64,000 nucleotides of DNA from Maribacter vaceletii (GCF_003634105.1 NZ_RBIQ01000007.1:310001-374000); one strand, 5' to 3'; shown: positions 18,829 to 28,963, numbered from the stretch's first letter. Made by a program: numbers and translations. The notes: generated by a model from the letters alone, not told the origin.

Positions 18829-21800
18829 TTAAACTGTTGCTAATTGGGAATTTAAAATATCTTTAATCTCTGGCTTACAACTACCACAACCTAATCCACC
18901 ACCTGTTTCAGAGCATAATTTAGAAAATTCTGTACAACCATTTTGGACTGCTTCTATAATATTACCTTCGCCTACTTGGCTACAAGAACAAACTAATTTT
19001 CCTTTTAAAGGCACTGTATTTGTAGCACCACGAAGAAGCTCATTTCTTTTCTCTGATAATTCTATTTCCTCTTCTATAAGTCTTTTAAATTCTGCAAACT
19101 CATTTTTATCGCCCATTAAAATAGCGCCTTTTAACATATCATCTTTTACAATACATTTTTTATAAAAACGCTTGCTCACATCCATCAAAATAATTTCTTC
19201 ATAGCTAGGGTCGTTTGCAGGAGCATATGCCATACCAATACTACAAAGGTCTAGATTTTCGAACTTTAAAATATTCATTAAAACAGAGCCAGAATACATA
19301 CTACCATAATCTCCCAAGATATAGTTTGCAGCAATATCTGCTTGTTGTTCTGCGGCTGATGTTATTCCAAAAAGCGAACTATTAAATTCTGCAATTTCTC
19401 CTAAAGCAAAAATAGAAGGCTCGCTAGTTTCTAAATAAGAATTTACCACTACACCCCTTCTAGTTTTTAGATTACTTTGTTTTGCAAGTTCTATATTTGG
19501 TCTGGTACCAATGGCATATACAATTGCGTTACATTTAATAGTACGGCCAGTTTTTAAATTTACTAAAAGAGAATGCTTACTCTCTTTTTCTTGAAAAACG
19601 GTACTTACTTCATTATCAAAATAAATTTGTATGCCACGCTCTAAAACATCTTCGGCTAACAACCTACTAGCTACACGGTCCAATTGGCGTTCCATTAATC
19701 GTGGTGCACGTTGTACAATACTAATATTTACGTTATTTTTTTTAAGAGCAGCAGCAAGTTCTAAACCTAATAAACCACCACCAACAATTACTACATGTTG
19801 CTCTTGCGCTGGCAAGCCCGTATCTCCTAAATATTTTTTTAGTTTATCGGCATCGCCACGCTCTCGCATAGTAAAGCGTCCAGGTAATTGTATTTGCACA
19901 TCTGCTGGTATAAAAGCCCTACTACCAGTTGCCATAATTAGCAGATCATACTCATGGGTATTTCCTTTTTCGTCTATAACAGTTTTTTCTTCTGCATTAA
20001 TTTTTGCTATTCCATTTCCAGGATGCAAATCTACCTCTAGCTTTTCTAACTCTCCTTTTTTAAGCTTTTCTAACGCTTCCCAAGAAAGTTCATCACTTAC
20101 ATATTCTGGTAAGAGTACTCGATTGTAAAAAGGATCTTTCTCTTTAGAAAAAACATGAATTTTATCTACTTCATTCTTTTCTCTATACGATTGTATAAAA
20201 CGGTAGGCAGCTGCTCCCGCTCCAATTACAATAATTTTTTGTTCTTTTTTGGTAAACTTGGCAACCTGTACCGCGCAATACTTAAAATCTGGTTCTTTAG
20301 AAATTGGGTCTACCAACTCACTGGTAAGGTTATTCGCTCTACCAAAATCATTATTTAATATTTTTCCCCAGTGCATTGGTAAAAACACAACACTCTCCCT
20401 AATATCATAGTTAATCTTAACTTTTACTTGCACCTCTCCCCTACGGCTTTTTACCACAGCAATATCCCCCTCTTTTAGTTGGCGCAAATAGGCATCTACC
20501 TTATTCATTTCTAGATACGGTTGTGGTATATGAGTAAGTAATCTATTTACTTTCCCTGTTTTTGTTCGTGTGTGCCATTGGTCCCTAACCCTACCTGTAT
20601 TTAATATTAAAGGAAATTCTGTATTAGTTTCTTCGGACTTATTATATATGTTTTTTGGAGCATTAAAATGTGCTTTTTTATCTCCTGTATAAAACGTCTT
20701 ATCTTCAAAAAGTCTTGGTGTTCCTGGGTGTGTTCGGTGTGGTACTGGCCATTGAAAGCTCCCTTCTTCCTTTAATCTATCATAAGAAAGACCAGAAATA
20801 TCAATTTTTGTGCCTTTGGTAAGTAAGCAATGCTCGTCATATACCTCACTAGCAGATTCATAATCAAAACCACCATAATCCATTGCCTGTGCAAATTTCC
20901 AAAGAATTTCTGCATCTGGTAAGGCTTCTCCAGGAGCATCTATAACCTTAGGCAAATAACTTATTCTACGTTCCGAATTGGTCATAGTCCCTTCTTTCTC
21001 TAACCAACCCGCTGCTGGTAAAAGTAAATCTGCATATGCAGCGGTTTCGGAATTATGGGATATATCTTGTACCACAACAAAACTTGCATTTTTAAGGGCA
21101 CGTTCTATCTTTTTAGCATTAGGCATAGATACTACTGGGTTTGTACAAATAACCCAAATAGCTTTTAAATCGCCTTTATCTAAAGCATCAAACATTTCGG
21201 TAGCGGTGTAACCAGGCGCTGCTTGTATTTCTTTACCGCCCCAAAAATTAGATACTTCTTTTCGGTGTTCCGGGTTTTCTAAATCTTTATGCGCAGCCAA
21301 TAAACTAGCCATACCACCAACCTCACGACCACCCATAGCATTTGGTTGTCCTGTTAACGAAAATGGTCCAGAACCAGGTTTCCCTATTTGCCCTGTTAGT
21401 AAAGAAAGGTTAAATAAAGACACATTCTTATCTACCCCAATAATACTTTGGTTAAGCCCCATGGTCCACATACTAATAAACCCAGAAGCATCGCCAATAT
21501 ATTTGGCTGCTCTACGAATATCTTCTGCGGGAATTCCACATTTTTCTGCTGCTTGGCGAACCGATAGTTGATACGCACTTTCTTTACAAGCTTCAAAATT
21601 TACAGTATGCTGTTTTATAAATTTTTTATCTATTTTTTTCTTGTCTATTAAACAACGAGCAATAGCATTAAAAAGAATAACATCGGTACCTGGGAGAATT
21701 TGCAAATGTAAATCTGCCGAGGCACAAGTTTGTGTTTTTCTTGGGTCTACTACTATTATTTTAATATCTGGATTCTCTTCTTTGTGTTTTTCTATACGTC

Positions 21801-22356
21801 TAAAAAGAATTGGATGACACCATGCTGGGTTTGCCCCTGCTATTAAAAAACAATCTGCAAGTTCTATATCTGCATAGGCAATAGGAACGGAATCTTCCCC
21901 TACTGTTTTTTTGTACCCAACCACCGCAGAACTCATGCATAAACGCGAGTTGGTATCTATATTATTAGTTCCTATAAAACCTTTGGTAAGTTTATTTACC
22001 AAATAGTATTCTTCTGTTAAACATTGTCCAGATACATAGAAACCAACACTATTAGGCCCGTGTTTTTCTATTATACTTTTAAAAACACCAGCCGCACGCT
22101 TAAAAGCAGTATCCCAAGAGACTCTTTGCATAGGGTGGTTACGGCTATAACGCATTTCTGGATACAAAATACGGTCTGTAGTATCTTGTGCTACGTAATT
22201 AAGATTCATGCCCTTGGAGCATAACATGCCTTTATTAACAGGATAGTCCTGGTCTCCTGTAACTGCAATGGTTCCTTTATTGTCTACCGATACGTCTATG
22301 CCGCAGCCTACACCGCAATAGCTACATATAGTTTTATGAATCTTATTTTCTTGCAT
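18829..22356 (-). CDS. nasA: Assimilatory nitrate reductase fused to NirB-like FAD/BFD module
   Basis: A protein of about 1175 aa that reduces nitrate to nitrite in the cytoplasm. The N-terminal CSYCGVGCG plus MLCSKG holds a 4Fe-4S cluster, followed by a molybdopterin oxidoreductase domain of about 690 residues. A second half (starting at IIVIGAGAAAYRF) is a pyridine-nucleotide/FAD domain like that of NirB, ending in a BFD-type 2Fe-2S domain (CSCSQVGEG...GCGSCKPE). I prefer ATG 22356 to an upstream GTG at 22377. The promoter carries a TACGTA dyad. Confidence 0.93.
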   Translation of the reverse strand: MQENKIHKTICSYCGVGCGIDVSVDNKGTIAVTGDQDYPVNKGMLCSKGMNLNYVAQDTTDRILYPEMRYSRNHPMQRVSWDTAFKRAAGVFKSIIEKHGPNSVGFYVSGQCLTEEYYLVNKLTKGFIGTNNIDTNSRLCMSSAVVGYKKTVGEDSVPIAYADIELADCFLIAGANPAWCHPILFRRIEKHKEENPDIKIIVVDPRKTQTCASADLHLQILPGTDVILFNAIARCLIDKKKIDKKFIKQHTVNFEACKESAYQLSVRQAAEKCGIPAEDIRRAAKYIGDASGFISMWTMGLNQSIIGVDKNVSLFNLSLLTGQIGKPGSGPFSLTGQPNAMGGREVGGMASLLAAHKDLENPEHRKEVSNFWGGKEIQAAPGYTATEMFDALDKGDLKAIWVICTNPVVSMPNAKKIERALKNASFVVVQDISHNSETAAYADLLLPAAGWLEKEGTMTNSERRISYLPKVIDAPGEALPDAEILWKFAQAMDYGGFDYESASEVYDEHCLLTKGTKIDISGLSYDRLKEEGSFQWPVPHRTHPGTPRLFEDKTFYTGDKKAHFNAPKNIYNKSEETNTEFPLILNTGRVRDQWHTRTKTGKVNRLLTHIPQPYLEMNKVDAYLRQLKEGDIAVVKSRRGEVQVKVKINYDIRESVVFLPMHWGKILNNDFGRANNLTSELVDPISKEPDFKYCAVQVAKFTKKEQKIIVIGAGAAAYRFIQSYREKNEVDKIHVFSKEKDPFYNRVLLPEYVSDELSWEALEKLKKGELEKLEVDLHPGNGIAKINAEEKTVIDEKGNTHEYDLLIMATGSRAFIPADVQIQLPGRFTMRERGDADKLKKYLGDTGLPAQEQHVVIVGGGLLGLELAAALKKNNVNISIVQRAPRLMERQLDRVASRLLAEDVLERGIQIYFDNEVSTVFQEKESKHSLLVNLKTGRTIKCNAIVYAIGTRPNIELAKQSNLKTRRGVVVNSYLETSEPSIFALGEIAEFNSSLFGITSAAEQQADIAANYILGDYGSMYSGSVLMNILKFENLDLCSIGMAYAPANDPSYEEIILMDVSKRFYKKCIVKDDMLKGAILMGDKNEFAEFKRLIEEEIELSEKRNELLRGATNTVPLKGKLVCSCSQVGEGNIIEAVQNGCTEFSKLCSETGGGLGCGSCKPEIKDILNSQLATV

Positions 22357-22400
22357 TGTCTTTGTATTATGGGACACTTATATTCTATGCATGCAAGATA

Positions 22401-22422
22401 TAAAATTACGTATAAATACGTA
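22401..22422 (-). promoter_or_regulatory. nasA promoter: TACGTA dyad joined to a -7-like element
   Basis: TACGTA-TAAA-TACGTA occupies 22407-22422. On the minus strand its gene-proximal TA begins a -7-like element TAATTTTA (22408-22401). The same layout occurs at narK and nirB. Confidence 0.7.
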
Positions 22423-22633
22423 GTGATTATATCGTAATTGTTTTGGGTTTAAAAAACAAAATTCTCAAAAAATAACCGCTCTTAACAGAATATACATAAA
22501 GGTTCTTTGCAATTAGAAGAACATAATATTGATGATAAAACCCTCATTTGCATTTAAAAAACTAAGTAGTTAATTAAAAAATTACTTTATTTTAGCGTAG
22601 GAAAATTAAGGAGAATAGTTCCTGATATAAGGA

Positions 22634-22642
22634 GTTGGCGTG
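22634..22642. repeat. Left copy of 9-bp inverted flank of the endonuclease gene
   Basis: GTTGGCGTG here is matched by CACGCCAAC at 23387-23395, so the endonuclease-like gene is bracketed by an inverted 9-mer. This resembles boundaries of cassette-like insertions but is short. Confidence 0.4.
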
Positions 22643-22664
22643 CATTAGAAAAAAAGAACTTAAA

Positions 22665-23378
22665 TTGAAAATTATTACTTGGAATTGTAATGGAGCATTA
22701 AGAAAAAAGTTTGAGAATTTAACGGACTTTAATGCTGACATACATATAATTCAAGAGTGTGAAAATCCAGCGGAAACTAAACACAAAGAATACAATGAAT
22801 GGGCGGAAAATTATTTATGGATTGGAGACACGAAAAATAAAGGAATTGGAATTTTTGCGAAGAAAAATATAGGATTAAAAAGACTGAATTGGTCAGACAA
22901 TTTTAAAGACCATAAAGTAAAACACTTTTTACCTTGTTCTGTAAATGGAGATTTTGACTTATTAGCTGTTTGGAATCACAGCAATAAATCACCGACTTTT
23001 GGGTATATTGGACAATTATGGAAATATCTTCAAGTTAACAAACCGAATTTAAATAAGAGTTTAATTATTGGAGATTTTAATAGTAACAAGATTTGGGACA
23101 AATGGGACAGATGGTGGAATCACTCTGATGTTGTGGCTGAACTGAACGAAATCGGAATTGAAAGTTTATATCATAAATATTGGAAAGAAGAACAAGGAAC
23201 CGAAACTCGACCGACTTTTTTCCTGCATAGAAAATTAGAAAAGCCATATCATATCGATTATGTTTTTGGCAGTAAAGCATTTATAAACGGACTAAAAAAA
23301 ATGGAATTTGGAAAGGTTAGTGATTGGTTAAAAGTAAGCGACCATATATCAATTATTTGCGAATTTGAAACTGAATAA
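22665..23378 (+). CDS. Endonuclease/exonuclease/phosphatase family protein
   Basis: A 237-aa EEP-fold phosphodiesterase or nuclease. Motifs in order are ITWNCNGAL, IIQECE (metal-binding Glu), IIGDFNSN and SDHISII (catalytic Asp-His). There is no signal peptide. I chose the TTG giving MKIITWNCNG; a further TTG at 22635 would add ten residues lying within the flanking 9-mer. It sits alone in a cassette-like setting between nas genes and an acetyltransferase; the substrate is unknown. Confidence 0.75.
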   Translation: MKIITWNCNGALRKKFENLTDFNADIHIIQECENPAETKHKEYNEWAENYLWIGDTKNKGIGIFAKKNIGLKRLNWSDNFKDHKVKHFLPCSVNGDFDLLAVWNHSNKSPTFGYIGQLWKYLQVNKPNLNKSLIIGDFNSNKIWDKWDRWWNHSDVVAELNEIGIESLYHKYWKEEQGTETRPTFFLHRKLEKPYHIDYVFGSKAFINGLKKMEFGKVSDWLKVSDHISIICEFETE

Positions 23379-23386
23379 AATAACGA

Positions 23387-23520
23387 CACGCCAACAATGT
23401 ATAAAAATAATTGCTCAATTTTGGGCTTAACCAAAGGTAGTTGCAAGTTTACTACGTCTGATTTTCCTTCGGAAAATCCTCGCACGTAAAGACGCAACTA
23501 TTCTTATACGATACCGTTAG
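23387..23520. repeat. Long imperfect inverted repeat with internal hairpin, cassette-boundary-like
   Basis: The segment begins with CACGCCAAC. Outer arms (ATGTATAAAAATAATTGC and, at the right end, GCAACTATTCTTATACGAT) are imperfectly complementary. Between them lies a perfect hairpin GATTTTCC-TTC-GGAAAATC. The element separates the endonuclease gene from the acetyltransferase. It is not a canonical attC site. Confidence 0.45.
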
Positions 23521-23529
23521 AAAAAAATA

Positions 23530-23970
23530 ATGAACAAAATAGATACAATAGAAAAAGGGGAATATGAAAATGTAGTTGAACTTTGGGAATCTTCGGTTAG
23601 GGCAACTCATCACTTCTTAAAAGAGGAAGATATTGAATATTTTAAACCACTAATTTTAAATACTTATTTAGATGCCGTTGAATTGAGATGTATAAGGAAT
23701 AATGATAAAAAAATAGTTGGTTTTCTTGGTGTTGCAGAACAGAATTTGGAAATGTTATTTATTCACCCTGAATATAGAGGAAAAAAGATAGGAAAAACTC
23801 TACTGTATTATTCAATTAAGCAATTGGATGTAACAAAAGTTGATGTAAACGAACAGAATGAACAAGCAGTAGGATTTTACAAACATTGCGGATTTGAAGT
23901 AACTGGTCGCTCTGAATTGGATTCCTCTAGCAAACCTTATCCTACTTTACATATGGAATTAAAAAAATAA
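23530..23970 (+). CDS. GNAT family N-acetyltransferase
   Basis: A 146-aa single-domain acetyltransferase. The acetyl-CoA loop is visible in HPEYRGKKIGKTLL, preceded by the beta-4 strand LEMLFI, and the C-terminal YKHCGFEVTGR motif is typical. The acceptor is unknown. It follows a structured intergenic element and has no operon partner, which suggests a cassette-like acquisition. Confidence 0.82.
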   Translation: MNKIDTIEKGEYENVVELWESSVRATHHFLKEEDIEYFKPLILNTYLDAVELRCIRNNDKKIVGFLGVAEQNLEMLFIHPEYRGKKIGKTLLYYSIKQLDVTKVDVNEQNEQAVGFYKHCGFEVTGRSELDSSSKPYPTLHMELKK

Positions 23971-24368
23971 AATTACTACCAACAACAACTATAATTTATA
24001 AGCATTACTGTGCTTAATTAAAAGTTTAGATTTTTTAACCAAGTCCCCCAAATTTTTTGATTTGGTATTTTTTAGAAAAAATTATGCTTTCCTATACTCC
24101 GAAAAATAAACGTTTTTTTAAACGCTACTTTTCATATACTAGACCGCTATACAACGTTATGACCCGTCCTGAATAAAGGCTCCATAATTACCAATAGTAG
24201 TCGTAGTAACGCATAGAATTAAAAAAACTTTCCTCCTTGTTTGGTTACAAAAGATTTAGAAGAGTATTAAAAATAGAAAATTAGTTACCTAGTTGAACAA
24301 GTTCAACTTTTTTCTCAGTTTCATTCAATTAATTTACACTATATCAAATTGTTACTAGAAACTAAACT
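23971..24368. other. Intergenic stretch without a recognisable gene
   Basis: No convincing coding frame of normal composition is seen in these 398 bases. A phrase GACCCGTCCTGAATAAAGG near 24162 resembles ends of some IS elements as I remember them, but no second end or transposase remnant is visible. The last part is the leader of the acyltransferase gene. Confidence 0.4.
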
Positions 24369-25487
24369 ATGAAACCTAAATCTATTACTTACATTTCTTC
24401 CTTAACACCATTAAGAGGAATTGCAGCAATATTTGTTGTACTATTCCATTACGATGTTTGGTTAATGTTACGCGGATTTCCCAGGTTGGTTAACACAAAA
24501 TACTCCTCTATTATAACTAGTAGTTATTTATGGGTAGACTTTTTTTTTATTCTAAGTGGCTTTGTAATTTGCCATGCATACGGTAAGAAATTAGAAAATA
24601 AAACTATAACCGCAGTAAAAAAATATTTATGGGCAAGATTCTCTAGGCTTTACCCCTTACATGTTTTTATAATGTTACTTTTTGTAGTGCAAACCATTGT
24701 TTTATTTTGGCTATTTCCGGAGTATGCTATTGAAAAATGGCAATGGACTAGAACCGTACCAGACTTTTTTATTCATTTGTTTTTTTTACAAACTAGCGGC
24801 ATTATAGACCGCCCTGTTTGGAACGTTGGCTCGTGGTCTATTGCTGCAGAATGGTGGACATACATTTTTGCAATTGCACTTATTCCTTTATTAAATAAAA
24901 GTAAAACACATTTAAGTATAATTTTTACTATACTGGCTTTATTAGGGTATGTTTATATTGCATATAAAAACCCAAATTTTACCCTTGATGAATTTTATGG
25001 CTTAGGTACACTTCGGTGTATTTTTGGTTTTACAATTGGCATGAACGTATATCAAGCATATAAAACCCTAATTAATAAAGAAACTATATGGCGTAAAGAT
25101 TGGTTATTTTATATCATGGTTTTAGGCGCTTTATCTGTACTGCATTTTAATCTATTTAATGTGCTTGTAATACCATTTTTTGGAGGTTTTATTCTTTGTG
25201 CTTCGCTCAACAATGGGTTGCCATCTAGATTATTAAATTCTAAACCTTTGCTTTTTCTAGGAGATATTTCTTATTCCATTTATTTAATTCATCTGTTTTG
25301 GATATATCTTTGGGTAATGTGGTTAGATTTATATTTTATACCTAAAAACCCCGATAGTACACTCAGCATATCTCATAAAATTCTTTGGCTATTTACACTA
25401 TTAGCTTTAATAATTGGCTCGTCCTATTTAACCTATAAATATGTTGAAATTTTTGCTCAAAAAAAACTAAGACAACGGAAAAAATAA
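24369..25487 (+). CDS. Acyltransferase 3 family membrane protein (OafA/YrhL type)
   Basis: A 372-aa integral membrane O-acyltransferase with about ten helices. The N-terminal block LRGIAAIFVVLFHYDVW contains the family's catalytic-type histidine, followed by FFFILSGFVICH and WARFSRLYPLH. Such enzymes acylate surface polysaccharides or peptidoglycan; the acceptor is not evident from neighbours. It is monocistronic. Confidence 0.88.
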   Translation: MKPKSITYISSLTPLRGIAAIFVVLFHYDVWLMLRGFPRLVNTKYSSIITSSYLWVDFFFILSGFVICHAYGKKLENKTITAVKKYLWARFSRLYPLHVFIMLLFVVQTIVLFWLFPEYAIEKWQWTRTVPDFFIHLFFLQTSGIIDRPVWNVGSWSIAAEWWTYIFAIALIPLLNKSKTHLSIIFTILALLGYVYIAYKNPNFTLDEFYGLGTLRCIFGFTIGMNVYQAYKTLINKETIWRKDWLFYIMVLGALSVLHFNLFNVLVIPFFGGFILCASLNNGLPSRLLNSKPLLFLGDISYSIYLIHLFWIYLWVMWLDLYFIPKNPDSTLSISHKILWLFTLLALIIGSSYLTYKYVEIFAQKKLRQRKK

Positions 25488-25661
25488 GGGTTAAGAAGAT
25501 AGAAAACGTTGTGCAAAAATGGGTATAATTAATGTGAAGTTTAGCGTTTAATCTAAAAGCTTGTGTATATTTATTGCGTAGCCAAATTAGTGTAACTTGG
25601 CTTTTAAAAATAGGTAATGAACGAGCTATTAAAATATACAGCTCCAAAAAATAATTGCTAA

Positions 25662-26387
25662 ATGGACAAAGTAATAATAGTAACCGGAGCTTCTCGTGGC
25701 ATTGGAAAAGAAATAGCTAAATTATTGGCAAAAAACGGAGGAAAAGTAGTAGTTAACTATTCTAATAATAAACAAGCTGCAAATGATACTGTTGCAGAAA
25801 TAAAAAAGACAGGTGGCATTGCTATTGCAATTAAAGCTAACGTAGCACAAAGGAATGAAGTTACAGCATTATTTAACGAAACAATTAAACACTATGGCAA
25901 AGTAGATGTAGTAATTAATAATGCAGGGATAATGATAAATAAACTAGTTAAAGACAATAGCGAGGAAGACTACAGGAAACAATTTGATGTAAACGTAAAA
26001 GGAACGCTCAACACCTTGCAAGAATGTGCTTCAAAATTATCAGACAATGGTATTATAATTAATGTTTCTTCTAGTACTGTAAAATTAATGCTTCCTACTT
26101 ATGCTCTTTATTCCGCATCTAAAGCAGCAGTAGAACAAATGACCAGAGTTTTCTCTAAAGAAATTGGAAGAGGTATTTCTGTAAATGCAATTGCTCCAGG
26201 GCCTACAAGTACTGAACTATTTTTAAATGGAAAATCTGATGAGCTGATAAAAAAACTTATAAGTCAGAATGCTTTTAACCGATTAGCGGAACCTAGTGAT
26301 ATTGCAAAAGTTGTACTTTTCTTAGCAAGCGATAACTCTAAATGGATTTCTGGACAAGTACTACCTGTTAACGGAGCTATGGTGTAA
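25662..26387 (+). CDS. Short-chain dehydrogenase/reductase
   Basis: A 241-aa classical SDR. The cofactor loop TGASRGIG, NNAG and catalytic YSASK (with the upstream NVSSST serine) are intact, as is the C-terminal SGQVLPVNGAMV. It resembles FabG-like 3-oxoacyl reductases or glucose dehydrogenases, but substrate cannot be assigned. It is monocistronic. Confidence 0.88.
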   Translation: MDKVIIVTGASRGIGKEIAKLLAKNGGKVVVNYSNNKQAANDTVAEIKKTGGIAIAIKANVAQRNEVTALFNETIKHYGKVDVVINNAGIMINKLVKDNSEEDYRKQFDVNVKGTLNTLQECASKLSDNGIIINVSSSTVKLMLPTYALYSASKAAVEQMTRVFSKEIGRGISVNAIAPGPTSTELFLNGKSDELIKKLISQNAFNRLAEPSDIAKVVLFLASDNSKWISGQVLPVNGAMV

Positions 26388-26516
26388 TTCTAGGTGTTTT
26401 TTAAAGAAAAAACAGCACTATTCCTAATATATTATTTTAACTACAATAACTTAAAAATAACCCTAGCAAACGGTACTTCCTCTCAATTACCTTAACTTTG
26501 TAGTATAATAGTAAAC

Positions 26517-26612
26517 AACCTCGGGGCAAGCCCAAGAGGCATTTATTAAGAAACTATTTTTTTTTAATTTCGAGGCAAGCCTCGGAGCATTTAAATCTCG
26601 ATTATCGAGTAA
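26517..26612 (+). repeat. Three-hairpin intergenic repeat, copy 1
   Basis: The copy comprises CCTCGGGGCAAGCCCAAGAGG, a T-rich spacer, CGAGGCAAGCCTCG and CTCGATTATCGAG. It ends seven bases before the TTG start of the FUSC gene. See the finding on the repeat family. Confidence 0.85.
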
Positions 26613-26618
26613 AACCTC

Positions 26619-28871
26619 TTGAAAGAAAAACTAAAACAGCTAGAGTTATTTCTAAAAAGCACCGACTTTGAAAGAGGAATTAAGGTTGGCTTTGGTATTG
26701 CCGTTCCTTTTACACTACTCTACATATTAGGTTATTTTGAATACGCTCCGGCAGTTGTTCTTGGCCTATTTTTAAATGTTCCTGGAGATATTCCTGGAAG
26801 CGCAAAACGCAAAGTAAATGCCCTATTAATTAGTATAGGGCTAACTATGGTTATTACTGCCATAATTCTTTTTTCAAAACCTTTTTTACCTCTTTTACTA
26901 CTAGTCCTTACTGCAATTTCTTTCTTTGTTTCTCTTATATCAATATATGGTTTTAGGGCATCGTTAGTGTCCTTTTCTGGCTTATTGGCAATGGTATTAG
27001 CTTTTGCAATACAAAAAGAAACCCCGCAAGAGATTTTACTACAAATTTTATTAATGGGGATTGGCGGTCTTTGGTATTTAATTGTAACCTTTATTTTTAA
27101 AAAAATTACACCTAAAAAAGACCAAAATCAGCTACTATCAGACACACTTTTACTTATTGGTCAATATTTAAAATTACGAGGAAAACTATTAACTAAAAAG
27201 ACTAAACGTGATGACCTTCTTAAAGAAACATTTGTACTACAACATCAAATAAGTGAAAAACATGAAACATTAAGAGAAGCTTTACTTACAGAGCGTAAAC
27301 GTTCTGGGCGCTCACGATACGAAGAAAAACAACTACTAATCTTTATTTCTTCTATAAATATTTTAGAATTAATAGAAGCAAAACATTTAGATTATAAAAT
27401 GATTGATGCCATTTTTGGCGAGCGTAAAGAATTTTTAAAAGCTTCTAAAAAGTTAAATAAAATTATGGGGAATCATTTAATTCGATTATCAGAATTATTG
27501 ATTCAGAAAGATAAAATTCCTAATAAAAATACCCTATTAAAGGCGCTAACAGAAACTAACAACGCTATCACTAATTATATAGACACTATAAAATTACCCG
27601 AAGCGCGTGAGGGAGCTCTAGTATTAAAAAATTTATACGATTATCAAGAACAACTTGTTTATGAAATAAGAGCCATTAGACGTGTAATGGCAAATGTAAA
27701 AAGTGCTTCCAAAGTATCTTTAAAAAAACAAGATTCTAATCAGTTTTTAACGCTACAGGAATATAATATAAATATTCTCCTCCAGAATTTTAGTTTAAAT
27801 TCTTCCATGTTTAGACACTCCTTGCGACTTACTATTGCACTGGTTTTTGGGTATTTGCTAGGCTTTGTTTTAAATATCCAAAATACGTATTGGATTTTAC
27901 TTACTATTATTGTTATTATGCGCCCTAGCTATGGTTTAACTAAAGAACGTTCTAAAGACCGTATTATAGGTACACTTATTGGTGCCGTGGTTGCCGTTGG
28001 TATTGTACTTATTACGCAAAACATGATTGTCTATTCTATACTAGCAATTGTATCATTAATTTTGGCTTTCTCTTTAGTTCAACAGAATTACAAATTTGCC
28101 GCCTTCTTAATTACCATTAGTGTTATATTCCTATATTCTTTAGCTAATCCTAATGCTTTTGAAGTAATACAATACCGTGTAATTGATACTATTATTGGTG
28201 CAACCATAGCTGTAGTTGCTAACTACCTACTCTTTCCAAGTTGGGAAGTAAACACTATAAAACAGGTGCTTCTAGAGACTTTAAAAATGAACAGGGAATA
28301 TCTTTTAGCAATGCAAAACCTTTACAAAGAACCCACAAAAAACAGACTACCGTATAATTTAGCCAGAAAAGAAGCCTTCTTAGCTATTAGTAATTTAAAT
28401 GCGGCTTTCCAACGTTTAACCCAAGACCCAAAATCTAAACAAAAAGAATTTCAATTAATTTATGAAATTGTTACCCTTAACCAAACCATGATTTCTGCTA
28501 TTGCGTCTATAGGAAATTTTATAATAAACCATAAAACCACTCCTGCCTCTAAGGACTTTAATAATCTTATTAAAAAAATTTCTACAAGCTTACAAGTATC
28601 ATTAAATAGTCTAGAATCTAATGAAGATAAAAATAAAATTACAGAAGAGGTTATGGAAGATGCCCATGAAAAATTATTAGACAAATACACGCAATTATCT
28701 AATTTAAGAGATAAAAACATTGAGCAAGGGAAAACAGAAATAGATACAGATACCCTTCATGGTCTACAAGAAGCTTTCTTAATATCTAACCATATGAGTT
28801 GGTTAAGAACACTGTCGGAAAATTTACAAAAAGCTACAAAAAAATATCGTTCTTCTATGATAAATACTTAG
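26619..28871 (+). CDS. FUSC family inner-membrane protein (YccS/YhfK-like)
   Basis: A 750-aa protein with two blocks of about six helices (residues ~20-150 and ~395-530), each followed by a long cytoplasmic helical region. This duplicated architecture and the motif RPSYGLTKERSKDRIIGTLIGA match the fusaric-acid-resistance-like FUSC superfamily. The role may be efflux of aromatic acids, but the substrate is unknown. The start is TTG directly after a repeat element; no earlier ATG is in frame nearby. Confidence 0.85.
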   Translation: MKEKLKQLELFLKSTDFERGIKVGFGIAVPFTLLYILGYFEYAPAVVLGLFLNVPGDIPGSAKRKVNALLISIGLTMVITAIILFSKPFLPLLLLVLTAISFFVSLISIYGFRASLVSFSGLLAMVLAFAIQKETPQEILLQILLMGIGGLWYLIVTFIFKKITPKKDQNQLLSDTLLLIGQYLKLRGKLLTKKTKRDDLLKETFVLQHQISEKHETLREALLTERKRSGRSRYEEKQLLIFISSINILELIEAKHLDYKMIDAIFGERKEFLKASKKLNKIMGNHLIRLSELLIQKDKIPNKNTLLKALTETNNAITNYIDTIKLPEAREGALVLKNLYDYQEQLVYEIRAIRRVMANVKSASKVSLKKQDSNQFLTLQEYNINILLQNFSLNSSMFRHSLRLTIALVFGYLLGFVLNIQNTYWILLTIIVIMRPSYGLTKERSKDRIIGTLIGAVVAVGIVLITQNMIVYSILAIVSLILAFSLVQQNYKFAAFLITISVIFLYSLANPNAFEVIQYRVIDTIIGATIAVVANYLLFPSWEVNTIKQVLLETLKMNREYLLAMQNLYKEPTKNRLPYNLARKEAFLAISNLNAAFQRLTQDPKSKQKEFQLIYEIVTLNQTMISAIASIGNFIINHKTTPASKDFNNLIKKISTSLQVSLNSLESNEDKNKITEEVMEDAHEKLLDKYTQLSNLRDKNIEQGKTEIDTDTLHGLQEAFLISNHMSWLRTLSENLQKATKKYRSSMINT

Positions 28872-28963
28872 TATAGAGAATACACTTTATTACCATTAAA
28901 TAAAGAGAACCTAATTACTTTAGAAATATACTTATTTTAGACTAAACATTACATTTTACTTAA

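Noticed and set aside
19631-20128. Long open frame opposite nasA
   Set aside because: It is antisense to a clearly conserved domain and its composition is biased as expected for a shadow frame.
18829-22356. NasA and NirB-like part as two genes joined by an error
   Set aside because: The frame is continuous with a natural linker and no internal start with a ribosome site; fusions of this type are plausible.
22357-22377. GTG start adding seven residues to NasA
   Set aside because: The ATG at 22356 lies just before the conserved CSYCGVGCG region and leaves normal room for a leader after the operator.
23387-23520. Integron attC site
   Set aside because: The core sites do not fit GTTRRRY/RYYYAAC and no integrase is in the window; kept only as a cassette-like repeat.
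24155-24190. Possible IS end (CCGTCCTGAATAAAGG)
   Set aside because: No matching second end, target duplication or transposase remnant was found nearby; resemblance is only from memory.
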